A stretch of 64,000 nt of DNA from Mesorhizobium prunaredense (GCF_900156895.1 NZ_FTPD01000082.1:7040-71039), one strand, 5' to 3'. Positions 9,599-17,957 are shown, counted from the stretch's first letter. Made by a program: numbers and translations. Notes: a model not told the origin generated them from the sequence alone.

Positions 9599-10567
9599 TC
9601 AGGCCAGAACCGTCTGCAGGCGGACCAACTCGTCGATCTGGGCCATTGTCACCTGATAGCCGATGCGGATCGCCTCGTCGGCGCGGTGGAATTCGGTCAG
9701 GCCGATATGGCTGAGTTTCGGCTGCAGCGACATATCAGGCGGGTCGCCGGCAAGACGCGCCCGCGAAATGCGATCCTGGATGATGTTGAAGGCTTCGACC
9801 ATAACCCCGGTAATGCCGAGCCGTGTCTGGTACTGGTGCCCTGTGTCGATCAGGCCGGGCCTTGGCGCGTCCTTCTCGACGAGCAGTTCGCCGGCGCTGT
9901 GCTTGATGACGGCGGCGCGGCCGAACAGATCGTAGTGAAGGTTCACCGCGACCACGAGCGGCTGCTCGTAGGCGCGGCAGACCGAGACCGGGACCGGATT
10001 GACCAGCGCACCGTCGACCAGAACGCGTCCATTGCAACTGACCGGTTCGAACACGCCGGGCAGGGCGTAGGAGGCGCGCATGGCGGTGATCAGCGAGCCG
10101 CCCGACAGCCAGATTTCATGGCCGGTGCGGATCTCCGTGGTGACGCAGACGAAAGGCTTGGGCAGATCTTCGAAACGGACGCCGGCCATGTGCTCGCGCA
10201 GCCGTGCATCGAGCTTCATGCCGCCGAACAGTCCGCTGCCGCGCAGGTTGAGATCGAGAAGACCAAAAATGCGCCGCTTGGTCAGGCTTCTGGCGAATTC
10301 TTCCAGCTCATCCAGCTTGCCGGCAAGGTAACAGCCGCCGACCAGCGCGCCGATCGAGGTGCCGGCGATCATCGACACTTCGATGCCGGCTTCGTCGAGC
10401 GCGCGCAGCACGCCGATATGGGCCCAGCCACGCGCGCAGCCGCCGCCCAGCGCCAGCGAAATGCCTGTTTTCCTGGCGGGGCTCTTTTCGGATGCACCGG
10501 CGGACGATGACAGGCCATTGGCCTCTCGAACGTCCGGTCTGTTGCGCGATGACGCCCATTCGAGCAT
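9599..10567 (-). CDS. Patatin-like phospholipase, RssA-like
   Basis: Cytoplasmic or membrane-associated serine acyl hydrolase of the patatin family. Visible features are the oxyanion block GGGCARG, the nucleophile elbow GTSIG, and the catalytic DGA in VDGALVNPVPV, a Ser-Asp dyad. The length of about 322 residues matches the short RssA/YchK group. I chose ATG 10567 because AAGGGAGA lies at good spacing; the GTG just before it is too close. The gene converges with recJ. The physiological lipid substrate is unknown. Confidence 0.88.
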   Translation of the reverse strand: MLEWASSRNRPDVREANGLSSSAGASEKSPARKTGISLALGGGCARGWAHIGVLRALDEAGIEVSMIAGTSIGALVGGCYLAGKLDELEEFARSLTKRRIFGLLDLNLRGSGLFGGMKLDARLREHMAGVRFEDLPKPFVCVTTEIRTGHEIWLSGGSLITAMRASYALPGVFEPVSCNGRVLVDGALVNPVPVSVCRAYEQPLVVAVNLHYDLFGRAAVIKHSAGELLVEKDAPRPGLIDTGHQYQTRLGITGVMVEAFNIIQDRISRARLAGDPPDMSLQPKLSHIGLTEFHRADEAIRIGYQVTMAQIDELVRLQTVLA

Positions 10568-10651
10568 CACAATCTCCCTTGTCCCACGGCCAACATAAAG
10601 GCTGGCTGTATCGAAATCATGAATATACGAGGCTGCAGTTCGGCGAATGGT

Positions 10652-11122
10652 TCAAATGGATGGTTCATGGGGCTTTCGATACGTTTCTTGCGCATCGAAC
10701 AGCGGCTTGCTGCCATCGCTGGCAAGCGTCCCCTTGCCGTCGATCAGTCCCACCGTCCGATAAAAGCAGGAACGCCGGCCGGTGTGGCAGGTTGCGTCGT
10801 GGCCCATCACTTTGACGCGCAGCCATATTGCGTCCTGGTCACAATCCGTGAGCATCTCGACGATTTTCTGGACATTCCCGGATGTTTCGCCCTTCTTCCA
10901 CAGAGCGCTGCGCGAGCGCGACCAGTAGTGGGCGATGCCGGTTTCCAGCGTCAGCGCCAGCGCCTCGGCGTTCATATGCGCGACCATCAGCAGCATGCCG
11001 TCTTCGGCATCGGTGACGACGACGGTGACCAGGCCGCCGGCATCGAAGCGCGGCGAAAAGACCGTGCTTTCTTCCAGTGTTTTCTTGTCTGATGGAGCTT
11101 TCGGAAATTCCACTGCCGACAT
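10652..11122 (-). CDS. hisI: Phosphoribosyl-AMP cyclohydrolase
   Basis: Opens the adenine ring of phosphoribosyl-AMP, step 3 of histidine synthesis. The 156-residue single-domain form has no HisE fusion. Recognisable segments are MVAHMNAEAL, HYWSRSRSALWKKGETSG and the metal-site cysteines in DCDQDA, DATCHTGRRSCFYR. The start at 11122 is supported by AACAAGGA upstream. It is transcribed in the same direction as folE, with a 22-bp imperfect hairpin between them. Other his genes are not in the window. Confidence 0.95.
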   Translation of the reverse strand: MSAVEFPKAPSDKKTLEESTVFSPRFDAGGLVTVVVTDAEDGMLLMVAHMNAEALALTLETGIAHYWSRSRSALWKKGETSGNVQKIVEMLTDCDQDAIWLRVKVMGHDATCHTGRRSCFYRTVGLIDGKGTLASDGSKPLFDAQETYRKPHEPSI

Positions 11123-11136
11123 CGCCGGTCCTTGTT

Positions 11137-11181
11137 CAGAGCCTCGTCCAGTCCGATCGGATCGGAATGGGCGAGGCTCTG
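11137..11181. repeat. Imperfect 22-bp hairpin between folE and hisI
   Basis: CAGAGCCTCG pairs with CGAGGCTCTG, and the arms continue inwards through GTCCGATC / GATCGGAA with two mismatches, giving about 22 paired bases. It lies between folE (ending 11261) and hisI (starting 11122) on the minus strand, directly before the hisI ribosome site. It could end folE transcription or modulate hisI translation. On the plus strand it is followed by TCTTGTTGTTT. Confidence 0.45.
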
Positions 11182-11193
11182 TCTTGTTGTTTG

Positions 11194-11240
11194 GCCATGA
11201 TCTGATCCGAGAACCGGTTCTCATTTCTCGCGATCATGGC
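11194..11240. repeat. Dispersed palindromic repeat, GATCCGARAACCGG type
   Basis: GCCATGATC and GATCATGGC flank a core GATCCGAGAACCGGTTC...GCGATC. The core resembles the element at 27353-27398. It lies between the folE stop and the hairpin before hisI. Such elements are common between genes in rhizobial genomes. Confidence 0.5.
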
Positions 11241-11260
11241 TGGCGGCCGGCGAGGCTCGT

Positions 11261-11896
11261 TCAGCCCCTGCCGCCGCGCACCATGGTGACGAAACGGACC
11301 TGTTCCTCGGGCGTGTCCTTGAAGACGCCGGTGAAGGTCGAGGTCAGCGTCGTGGAGCCTTCCTTGCGGATGCCGCGCATGGCCATGCACATATGCTCGG
11401 CTTCGAGCATGACGGCGACGCCGCGCGGATTGAGCACATCCTGGATGACGCCGGCGATCTGTGCGGTCATCGCTTCCTGGGTTTGCAGGCGCTGGGCAAA
11501 GATATCGACGACGCGGGCGATCTTGGACAGGCCGACGACCTTGCCGTCCGGCAGATAGCCGACATGCGCCTTGCCGATGATCGGCACCATGTGGTGCTCG
11601 CAATGCGAATGGAACGTTATATCCTTGACCAGGACAAGGTCGTCATAGCCGGCGACCTCCTCGAAGGTGCGGCCGAGTTCTTCGGCCGGGCACTTGTCGT
11701 AGCCGCCGAACATTTCGCGATAGGCCTTCACCACACGCTTTGGCGTATCGACCAGGCCCTCCCGGTCCGGATTGTCGCCGGTCCAGCGCAACAGCGTGCG
11801 AACCGCGGCCTCGGCTTCGGCTTCGGTCGGCCGGTCGGTGACCGGCTTTTCCATATAGGCGGAAGGGGGCATGAATTTCTTGATGACGGCATCCAT
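11261..11896 (-). CDS. folE: GTP cyclohydrolase I
   Basis: Converts GTP to 7,8-dihydroneopterin triphosphate, the first step of folate/tetrahydropterin synthesis. Type I FolE, 211 residues. Seen motifs are GLVDTPKRVVKAYREMF, the Zn-binding FHSHCEHHMVPIIGKAH, VGLSKIARVVDIFAQRLQ, and EAEHMCMAMRG with the second cysteine. The frame is open far upstream, but ATG 11896 is preceded by GGGAGACG and gives the family N-terminus (MDAVIKKFMPP). Confidence 0.96.
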   Translation of the reverse strand: MDAVIKKFMPPSAYMEKPVTDRPTEAEAEAAVRTLLRWTGDNPDREGLVDTPKRVVKAYREMFGGYDKCPAEELGRTFEEVAGYDDLVLVKDITFHSHCEHHMVPIIGKAHVGYLPDGKVVGLSKIARVVDIFAQRLQTQEAMTAQIAGVIQDVLNPRGVAVMLEAEHMCMAMRGIRKEGSTTLTSTFTGVFKDTPEEQVRFVTMVRGGRG

Positions 11897-12136
11897 AAAG
11901 GCGTCTCCCGTAGTTCCCCTCTCAGGAGGAACGAGTTGAACGGACCACGACCTTTCGGGTGTTAGAAACGTGCCCTGTTTCCAGCCCGTAAGCGGCGTGA
12001 AGTGATTTGAGCAGGGACGCGGTTGTCGGTTGCCTTGTCCATACCCGAGTACCAGCATTATATATGATCGTTGCGAGCGAAAGGAAGGCCGTCTGCGGCA
12101 ATCGCTGTTCGCTCGGCGGCGACGGATTGGAAAAAT

Positions 12137-12583
12137 ATGATCGACGACGTCTACAATGCGAAAATTCTGGGATTTGCCGGGAATATCGCGCGGATCGGCC
12201 GGCTCGACCATCCCGATGCAACCGCGCGCGCGCATTCCAAGCTGTGCGGCTCGACGGTGACCGTCGATCTGAAGATGGATGACGGCATCGTCACCGATTT
12301 CGCCCATGACGTCAAAGCCTGCGCGCTTGGCCAGGCGTCGTCCTCGATCATGGCGCAGCATGTCGTCGGCGCCAGCGCGGACGAATTGCGCAGCGTTCGC
12401 GAGACCATGCTGAAGATGCTGAAGGAAAACGGCGCGCCGCCGGAGGGCCGCTTCGCCGACCTCAGATATCTCGAACCGGTGCGCGACTACAAGGCGCGAC
12501 ATGCCTCGACCATGCTGACCTTCGATGCGGTGGTCGACGCGATCGGCCAGATCGAGAAGAAGCGCGCCGAACAGGCGGCCTAG
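12137..12583 (+). CDS. IscU/NifU-like Fe-S cluster scaffold protein
   Basis: A 148-residue IscU/SufU fold protein, presumed to assemble or carry iron-sulfur clusters. Two of the three usual ligands are visible: Cys37 in SKLCGS and Cys62 in VKACALGQAS. The position of the third ligand cysteine (KCA in SufU/IscU) reads ARHAST, with His122 in its place. The ATG at 12137 begins MIDDVYNAKILGFAGN, typical of rhizobial homologues. Its stop is 7 bases before yidD, so the two are probably cotranscribed. It is divergent from folE. Confidence 0.85.
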   Translation: MIDDVYNAKILGFAGNIARIGRLDHPDATARAHSKLCGSTVTVDLKMDDGIVTDFAHDVKACALGQASSSIMAQHVVGASADELRSVRETMLKMLKENGAPPEGRFADLRYLEPVRDYKARHASTMLTFDAVVDAIGQIEKKRAEQAA

Positions 12584-12590
12584 TCGTCAA

Positions 12591-12968
12591 ATGGCGACGG
12601 ATCACACCCATCAGACGCCGCGATACACACGCAACTGGCCGGGCCCCTGGCGCAAGACGCCCGGCCGAATCCTCGGCACCTCGCTCGTGCGCTTCTACCA
12701 GCTGACCCTGTCCGGCTTTGTCGGCAATTCCTGCCGGCATTTGCCGACCTGCTCCGAATACGCGCACGAAGCGATTGCCCGCCATGGGCTATGGGCCGGC
12801 GGCTGGATGGGTTTTTTCCGTGTGCTGCGCTGCGGGCCGGGCGGAACGCATGGCATCGACCGGGTGCCGGAGGTGCTGACTGAGCGCTATGTCTGGTTCA
12901 CGCCCTGGCGATATTGGCGGATCGGAAAAAAGAGCAGTGATCCGGAAACCGATGCCGGTGGGGCGTAA
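12591..12968 (+). CDS. yidD: Membrane protein insertion efficiency factor YidD
   Basis: Small inner-surface membrane protein linked to YidC-dependent insertion. Family signature: LVRFYQLTLSGFVGNSCRHLPTCSEYAHEAI with the conserved cysteines, then GWMGFFRVLRCGPGGTHGIDRVP. Its 125 residues are longer than E. coli YidD because of N- and C-terminal extensions. It starts 7 bases after the Fe-S scaffold gene. It is not next to rpmH/rnpA/yidC, the classic location. Confidence 0.93.
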   Translation: MATDHTHQTPRYTRNWPGPWRKTPGRILGTSLVRFYQLTLSGFVGNSCRHLPTCSEYAHEAIARHGLWAGGWMGFFRVLRCGPGGTHGIDRVPEVLTERYVWFTPWRYWRIGKKSSDPETDAGGA

Positions 12969-13064
12969 GCTCTGGCAAATAGAGCAGGATCTTTACGATT
13001 TGCTAGGGTTAACCGCACGTTGCGCATTTAAGACAAAATCGAGACAAGACGCCTCGCTAAGCCG

Positions 13065-13084
13065 CTCCTGATAGCCATCAGGAG
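13065..13084 (+). promoter_or_regulatory. Hairpin covering the beta-lactamase ribosome binding site
   Basis: CTCCTGAT (13065-13072) and ATCAGGAG (13077-13084) form an 8-bp perfect stem with a 4-base loop. The right arm contains the GGAG Shine-Dalgarno core of the gene starting at 13094. If it forms in the mRNA it would hide the ribosome site and lower translation. Confidence 0.5.
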
Positions 13085-13093
13085 AGATTGCCA

Positions 13094-13933
13094 ATGCGCC
13101 AGCTAGACCGCCGTCCATTCGTTTTCGCCGTGGTTATCTACCTTCTGGCCTGGCTTTTTGGTTTTCCGATCCGCGCTCAATCGGCGCCGATGGAGGAGGT
13201 CGAATGCACGCTGATCCTGGATGCTGCAAGCGGTGAGACGCTGTATCGGGACGGGGTCTGCGACCAGCGCTTTAGTCCCGCCTCGACTTTCAAGGTCCCC
13301 TTGGCCCTGATCGGCTACGATGCGGGAATCCTGAGCGACGAGCACACGCCGGCCTGGGACTACAAGCCCGAGTTCAAGGCGGTCAAGCGGGACCAGAAAA
13401 CCGTCGACCCAACGATCTGGGAAAAGGACTCGGTGCTGTGGTTTTCGCAGGAAATCACCCGCCGGCTCGGCAACGAGCGGTTTGCCGGCTACGTCTCGAA
13501 ATTCGACTACGGCAACACCGATGTTGCCGGCGATGCCGGCAAGAATGATGGCCTGACCCGGTCCTGGGTGAATTCTTCCCTTGAGATATCGCCGGTCGAA
13601 CAGGTGAATTTCATGCGCCGCCTGCTTGCCGGCGAACTGCCGGTTTCGGACAAGGCCCACGCGATGACCAGGGCGATCTTGCCGACCTTCCGGTCAGGTG
13701 GCTGGACGGTGCAGGGCAAGACCGGGACCACCAGGCTTGGCGACAGCGCCGACAAGTCCTCGCTTGGCTGGCGCTCGCTTGGCTGGTTTGTCGGCTGGGC
13801 CAACAAGGATGCTCGCAACATCGTCTTTGCCCGCCTGGTAATCGATACGAAACGTTCCGACACGCCGAAGGGTCCTCAGACGCGGACGATGTTCCTGAAA
13901 GAGCTGCCGAATCTCATGAACAAGAGCAAGTGA
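13094..13933 (+). CDS. Class D (OXA-type) beta-lactamase
   Basis: Periplasmic serine beta-lactamase or a penicillin-recognising relative; 279 residues with a signal peptide (hydrophobic residues 9-27). All class D signatures are visible: STFK (Ser64, Lys67; the lysine is normally carboxylated), DSVLWF at the SxV position, YGN, KTGT, and GWFVGW near the end. The frame opens at a TTG (13088), but ATG 13094 is 8 bases after GGAGAG. It stands alone with no adjacent regulator. It is probably a resident chromosomal gene: base composition looks like its neighbours and there is no mobile element nearby. Substrate range cannot be inferred. Confidence 0.9.
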   Translation: MRQLDRRPFVFAVVIYLLAWLFGFPIRAQSAPMEEVECTLILDAASGETLYRDGVCDQRFSPASTFKVPLALIGYDAGILSDEHTPAWDYKPEFKAVKRDQKTVDPTIWEKDSVLWFSQEITRRLGNERFAGYVSKFDYGNTDVAGDAGKNDGLTRSWVNSSLEISPVEQVNFMRRLLAGELPVSDKAHAMTRAILPTFRSGGWTVQGKTGTTRLGDSADKSSLGWRSLGWFVGWANKDARNIVFARLVIDTKRSDTPKGPQTRTMFLKELPNLMNKSK

Positions 13934-13981
13934 TCGGCCATTCGCCTTTACGGCACGAAAATCTGCCCATAAAAGACTGCC

Positions 13982-14003
13982 GCCGGACGCATCCGGCTTT
14001 TAC
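13982..14003 (+). terminator. Hairpin with T-run between bla and thrS
   Basis: GCCGGA / TCCGGC with a CGCA loop, followed directly by TTTTACTTT. It is a plausible intrinsic terminator for the beta-lactamase gene, about 50 bases after its stop. It could alternatively act in the thrS leader, since thrS begins 95 bases downstream. Confidence 0.55.
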
Positions 14004-14097
14004 TTTATGCATGTCGTTGGCCAAAAACCGCTGCACACTTTGGGCGACATGCATTTCACCACCCGCGCTCGTTTGCGGGACTGGATAGGAGAGTTTT

Positions 14098-16074
14098 ATG
14101 CTGAATTCCGTTTCCCTGACATTTCCCGATGGCTCCGTCCGCGACTACGATGCGGCGATGACCGGCGCCGGCCTGGCGGAATCGATCTCGAAGTCGCTGG
14201 CCAGGAAGGCGGTCGCCTACTCGATCGATGGCGTGGTGCGCGATCTTTCCGACCCGCTCGGCAAGTCCGGCAAGCTCGAGATCATCACCCGCGAAGACCC
14301 GCGCGCACTGGAACTCATCCGCCACGACGCAGCGCACGTGCTGGCCGAAGCCGTGCAGGAATTGTGGCCGGGTACGCAGGTGACCATCGGCCCGGTGATC
14401 GAGAACGGGTTCTACTATGATTTTGCCCGCAACGAGCCGTTCACGCCCGATGATTTCCCGGTGATCGAGAAGAAGATGCGCGAGATCATCGCGCGCAACA
14501 AGCCGTTCACCAAAGAGGTCTGGTCGCGCGAGAAGGCGAAAAAGATCTTTGCCGACAAGGGCGAGCGCTACAAGCTGGAACTGATCGACGCCATTCCCGA
14601 AGATCAGGACCTCAAGATCTATGCGCAGGGCGATTGGTTCGACCTCTGCCGCGGCCCGCATATGGTCTCGACCGGACAGATCGGCAGCGCCTTCAAGCTG
14701 ATGAAGGTGGCCGGCGCCTATTGGCGCGGCGATTCGAACAACCCAATGCTGACCCGCATCTATGGCACGGCCTGGGCCGATCAGGCGCAGCTCGATGCCT
14801 ATCAGACCATGCTGGAGGAAGCCGAAAAGCGCGACCACAGGAAGCTCGGCCGCGAGATGGACCTGTTCCATTTCCAGGAGGAGGGGCCGGGTGTCGTCTT
14901 TTGGCATGCCAAGGGCTGGAGACTGTTCCAGAACCTGGTCAACTACATGCGCCGCCGCCTCGAGGAGCAGGGCTATCAGGAAGTCAACGCGCCGCAAGTG
15001 CTCGACAAGAGCCTGTGGGAGACGTCAGGTCACTGGGGCTGGTACCGGGACAATATGTTCAAGGTGACGGTTGCCGGCGACGACACCGACGACGACCGGA
15101 TGTTTGCACTGAAGCCGATGAACTGCCCCGGCCATGTCCAGATCTTCAAGCACGGGCTGAAGTCCTACCGCGATCTGCCGGTAAAACTTGCGGAATTCGG
15201 CAATGTGCATCGCTATGAGCCGTCCGGCGCGCTGCATGGGCTGATGCGCGTGCGCGGCTTTACCCAGGACGATGCCCACATCTTCTGCACCGAGGAACAG
15301 CTCGCCGACGAGTGCATCAAGATCAACGACCTGATCCTGTCGACCTATGCCGATTTCGGCTTCGACGAAATTACCGTCAAGCTGGCGACGCGCCCCGAAA
15401 AACGGGTCGGCACCGACGCGATGTGGGATCATGCCGAGGGCGTGCTGCAGGACGTGCTCGACAAGATCGCAGCGCGGTCGGGTAACCGGATCAAGACGGG
15501 CGTCAATCCGGGCGAGGGCACGTTTTATGGGCCGAAGTTCGAATATGTGCTGAAGGACGCCATCGGCCGCGATTGGCAATGCGGCACCACGCAGGTTGAT
15601 TTCAACCTGCCGGAACGGTTCGGCGCCTTCTACATCGGTTCGGATTCGGAAAAAAAGCAGCCGGTGATGGTGCATCGCGCCATCTGCGGTTCGATGGAGC
15701 GCTTCCTCGGCATCCTGATCGAGAACTATTCCGGCCATTTCCCGCTGTGGTTCGCACCGCTGCAAGTGGTGGTTGCAACGATCACCTCCGATGCCGACGA
15801 TTACGCGCAAAAGGTCGTCGCGCGGCTGAAGGCGGCCGGACTGTTGGCGGAAGCCGATCTTCGCAACGAGAAGATCAACTACAAGGTCCGCGAGCACAGC
15901 CTGGCCAAGGTTCCGGTCATCCTCGTCTGCGGCAAGCGCGAGGCGGAGGAAGAGACGGTCAACATCCGCCGGCTCGGCTCGCGCGACCAGGAGTCACTTG
16001 GCCTTGGCCAGGCAGTGGCAATGCTTGCCGAAGAGGCGGTGACGCCCGACCGCAAGCGCAAACGAGCGGCCTGA
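14098..16074 (+). CDS. thrS: Threonyl-tRNA synthetase
   Basis: Charges tRNA-Thr. The 658 residues show the full bacterial layout: TGS domain (1-62, LTFPDGSVRDYDAAMTG), editing domain with HDAAHVLAEAVQELW and a later YAQGDWFDLCRGPH, and the class II catalytic core with MNCPGHVQIF (Zn cysteine), RYEPSGALHGLMRVRGFTQDD and GSMERFLGILIENY. The C-terminal anticodon-binding domain begins near residue 545. The ATG at 14098 follows GGAGAG. Confidence 0.98.
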   Translation: MLNSVSLTFPDGSVRDYDAAMTGAGLAESISKSLARKAVAYSIDGVVRDLSDPLGKSGKLEIITREDPRALELIRHDAAHVLAEAVQELWPGTQVTIGPVIENGFYYDFARNEPFTPDDFPVIEKKMREIIARNKPFTKEVWSREKAKKIFADKGERYKLELIDAIPEDQDLKIYAQGDWFDLCRGPHMVSTGQIGSAFKLMKVAGAYWRGDSNNPMLTRIYGTAWADQAQLDAYQTMLEEAEKRDHRKLGREMDLFHFQEEGPGVVFWHAKGWRLFQNLVNYMRRRLEEQGYQEVNAPQVLDKSLWETSGHWGWYRDNMFKVTVAGDDTDDDRMFALKPMNCPGHVQIFKHGLKSYRDLPVKLAEFGNVHRYEPSGALHGLMRVRGFTQDDAHIFCTEEQLADECIKINDLILSTYADFGFDEITVKLATRPEKRVGTDAMWDHAEGVLQDVLDKIAARSGNRIKTGVNPGEGTFYGPKFEYVLKDAIGRDWQCGTTQVDFNLPERFGAFYIGSDSEKKQPVMVHRAICGSMERFLGILIENYSGHFPLWFAPLQVVVATITSDADDYAQKVVARLKAAGLLAEADLRNEKINYKVREHSLAKVPVILVCGKREAEEETVNIRRLGSRDQESLGLGQAVAMLAEEAVTPDRKRKRAA

Positions 16075-16094
16075 CCCTGGCTCTAATGGCGCAT

Positions 16095-16135
16095 CCTTGT
16101 CGGCAGTAATCCGGGCGAAGTTCACGCCGACAAGG
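16095..16135. repeat. 10-bp inverted repeat after thrS
   Basis: CCTTGTCGGC and GCCGACAAGG are perfect inverted arms separated by 21 bases, just after the thrS stop. There is no T-run, so it is either a factor-assisted termination or RNA-stability structure or chance. The rest of 16075-16250 shows nothing I recognise. Confidence 0.35.
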
Positions 16136-16250
16136 TTGACGTCGCAGACGCTTCGTATTTGGCATTTTGAGAAGGCGAGAATTTCCGTCGCAGTTTATTT
16201 CTTGACCTGAGAGCTGAGGGGCAATCGGGCATTTGATATGCAAGAAAATG

Positions 16251-16265
16251 TGCACATATTGTGCA
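16251..16265. promoter_or_regulatory. Likely antitoxin operator palindrome
   Basis: TGCAC-ATATT-GTGCA is a perfect 5-bp inverted repeat around an AT-rich centre, 33 bases before the start of the Xre-type antitoxin gene. The position and form fit the autorepression operator expected for such a DNA-binding antitoxin. Confidence 0.45.
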
Positions 16266-16297
16266 AATAAATGCCATTGCAGGCGCCGGAGAGATCG

Positions 16298-16684
16298 ATG
16301 ACAGTCGCTCAGAATACGCAGGCAGCCATGGTGTCGGGCTTCGTGGAGAGCCTTCAGGAACCTCGCACGCCCTACATTTCACCAAAACGCTTTTCAAAGG
16401 CGCTTGGCGTCCAGGTGACGAACCTGGCCGATCTGACTGGTGTTCACCGAAACACGCTTCGCAACCCGGCCTCTGAGCGACTGCAAAGCCGGATGCGCGA
16501 AATGATCAAGGCGATCACGGCTGCGGCGACGCTCACCGGAGACATTAGCAAAGCAATTTACTGGTATCGAAACGAGCCGATCGCCGAATACGATCATAAG
16601 ACTGCAGCCGAATTGGTGGCCGAAGGGCATTTTGAAGCGGTGTTGAGCTATCTCCGCGACTTGGAAAACAGCGCGCGCGGATGA
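16298..16684 (+). CDS. Xre/MbcA/ParS-type antitoxin (DUF2384)
   Basis: Antitoxin of the RES-Xre toxin-antitoxin family, 128 residues. An N-terminal helix-turn-helix-like region (residues about 30-65, SPKRFSKALGVQVTNLADLTGVHRNTL) precedes the toxin-binding DUF2384 domain with AIYWYRNEPIAEYDHKTAAELVAEGH. ATG 16298 follows GGAGAG at good spacing; an upstream ATG at 16271 would add nine unlike residues. The stop overlaps the next start as ATGA, the normal layout of this family. The partner toxin is truncated, so it looks like an orphan. Confidence 0.82.
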   Translation: MTVAQNTQAAMVSGFVESLQEPRTPYISPKRFSKALGVQVTNLADLTGVHRNTLRNPASERLQSRMREMIKAITAAATLTGDISKAIYWYRNEPIAEYDHKTAAELVAEGHFEAVLSYLRDLENSARG

Positions 16685-16869
16685 ATCTCGTCCGCGTCGG
16701 GCCGGACGAGGTCTTCCATCGTTATCTGACGCCGAGATGGGCATATGTTCCGGTAAGCGGTGCCGGCACGGCGATTGACGGAGGTAGCGCCAATCTGACG
16801 GCCGACGACAAGGTGGAGGTGCATGATCCAGATGGTCGGTTGCCGCGCGATCAGTCGTCGTGGCAATGA
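16681..16869 (+). pseudogene. Decayed RES-domain toxin remnant
   Basis: A 62-residue reading frame starting in the ATGA overlap with the antitoxin. Its first 35 residues (RVGPDEVFHRYLTPRWAYVPVSGAGTAIDGG) resemble the N-terminus of rhizobial RES toxins, which degrade NAD+. After GG, where intact toxins read GGR.N..G..ALYLS, the sequence becomes unrelated (SANLTADDK) and stops. The rest of the RES domain, about 120 residues, is absent in all frames. I infer an internal or 3' deletion. An unrelated short protein is possible but unlikely given the gene pairing. Confidence 0.55.
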
Positions 16870-16969
16870 TGGTTTCATGGCGGTGAAGCGATCCACCGCC
16901 ATTCGCATGCACGCCATTCACATGCCCGCCATTTCATACGCTTGTCACGCCAGCCTTGTAACGAGCCTC

Positions 16970-17908
16970 ATGCTCAAGCTGAAGATGCGCGAAAGACCGT
17001 TTCCTGAGCTTTCCTATGCCAGCCCGCATCAGCCGGCATTGACGCGCTGGTTCATCCACTCCATCGAAGGCCTGTCCGGCCGCGATCGCTTCGCGGCGCT
17101 CTATGACTTTTGGCGCCGCCATGTGGTGCCGACCGGCGAGCGCGTGTTCAGCCGCATGCTGGAACTGATCGATGTCAGGGTGCGGACCACCGGCCAATGG
17201 CCGCCGGAAAAATTGCCCGACACGCCGCTGGTGATCGTCGCCAACCACCCGTTCGGCATCGGCGACGGCATTGCGGTGCTGTCGCTGGCCGAGCAGCTTC
17301 AGCGTCCGTTCCGTGTCATGATCCACAAGGATCTGCTCAAGGTCCGCGAGATGGAGCCTTATTCGCTGCCGATCGACTTTTCCGAGACCAAGGACGCGAT
17401 CAGGAACAACATGGCGGTGCGCCATGAGGCGGTGCGGCTGCTGAAAGACGGCGTCATCATCGTCGTCTTCCCCGCCGGCGGCGTCGCCACCGCGCCGAAA
17501 GGTTTTGGCCGGGCGCGCGACCTGCCGTGGAAGATGTTTCCGGCCCGTCTCGTTAGGGATGCCAAGGCGTCGGTTGTGCCAATGCACTTTTCCGGCCAGA
17601 ACGGGCGGCTGTTCCACCTGGTCAGCGGACCCATGAACCTAGCCGAGCGTGACGGACGCGTGGCGAAGTTCGTCGGCAGGGCTTCGCTGACGCTGCGCAT
17701 TTCCCTGCTCATCCACGAATTCGCGCGGCTGTCCGGCAAATCGATCGACGTGCGCGTCGGCGACGTGCTGGGATGGGACGAACTGGAGCCGGTGCGCGAC
17801 CGCAAGGCTTTGCTCGAGCGGCTTTACCGGGCTGTCTTCGATCTGGCTCCGGCCGAGCCGCGCGACCGCGGCCAGTTTCTGCCGCGACGCATGCGCAACG
17901 CGGCCTGA
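16970..17908 (+). CDS. PlsC-family lysophospholipid acyltransferase
   Basis: Acyltransferase acting at the inner membrane, probably on glycerophospholipid or ornithine-lipid precursors. It shows the catalytic block NHPFGIGDG (an HX5D spacing as in OlsA-like members rather than classic HX4D) and the substrate block VVFPAGGV with following basic residues (APKGFGRARDLPWK). About 312 residues. The frame is open from 16823; I take ATG 16970 because upstream sequence (RGNDGF..., CHASLV...) looks non-coding. MPAIS at 16922 is an alternative. The ribosome site is weak. Confidence 0.8.
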   Translation: MLKLKMRERPFPELSYASPHQPALTRWFIHSIEGLSGRDRFAALYDFWRRHVVPTGERVFSRMLELIDVRVRTTGQWPPEKLPDTPLVIVANHPFGIGDGIAVLSLAEQLQRPFRVMIHKDLLKVREMEPYSLPIDFSETKDAIRNNMAVRHEAVRLLKDGVIIVVFPAGGVATAPKGFGRARDLPWKMFPARLVRDAKASVVPMHFSGQNGRLFHLVSGPMNLAERDGRVAKFVGRASLTLRISLLIHEFARLSGKSIDVRVGDVLGWDELEPVRDRKALLERLYRAVFDLAPAEPRDRGQFLPRRMRNAA

Positions 17909-17957
17909 TCGGCAAATCATACGCTGCTGGACCGGTTCCTGCACAGGATCCGGATGT

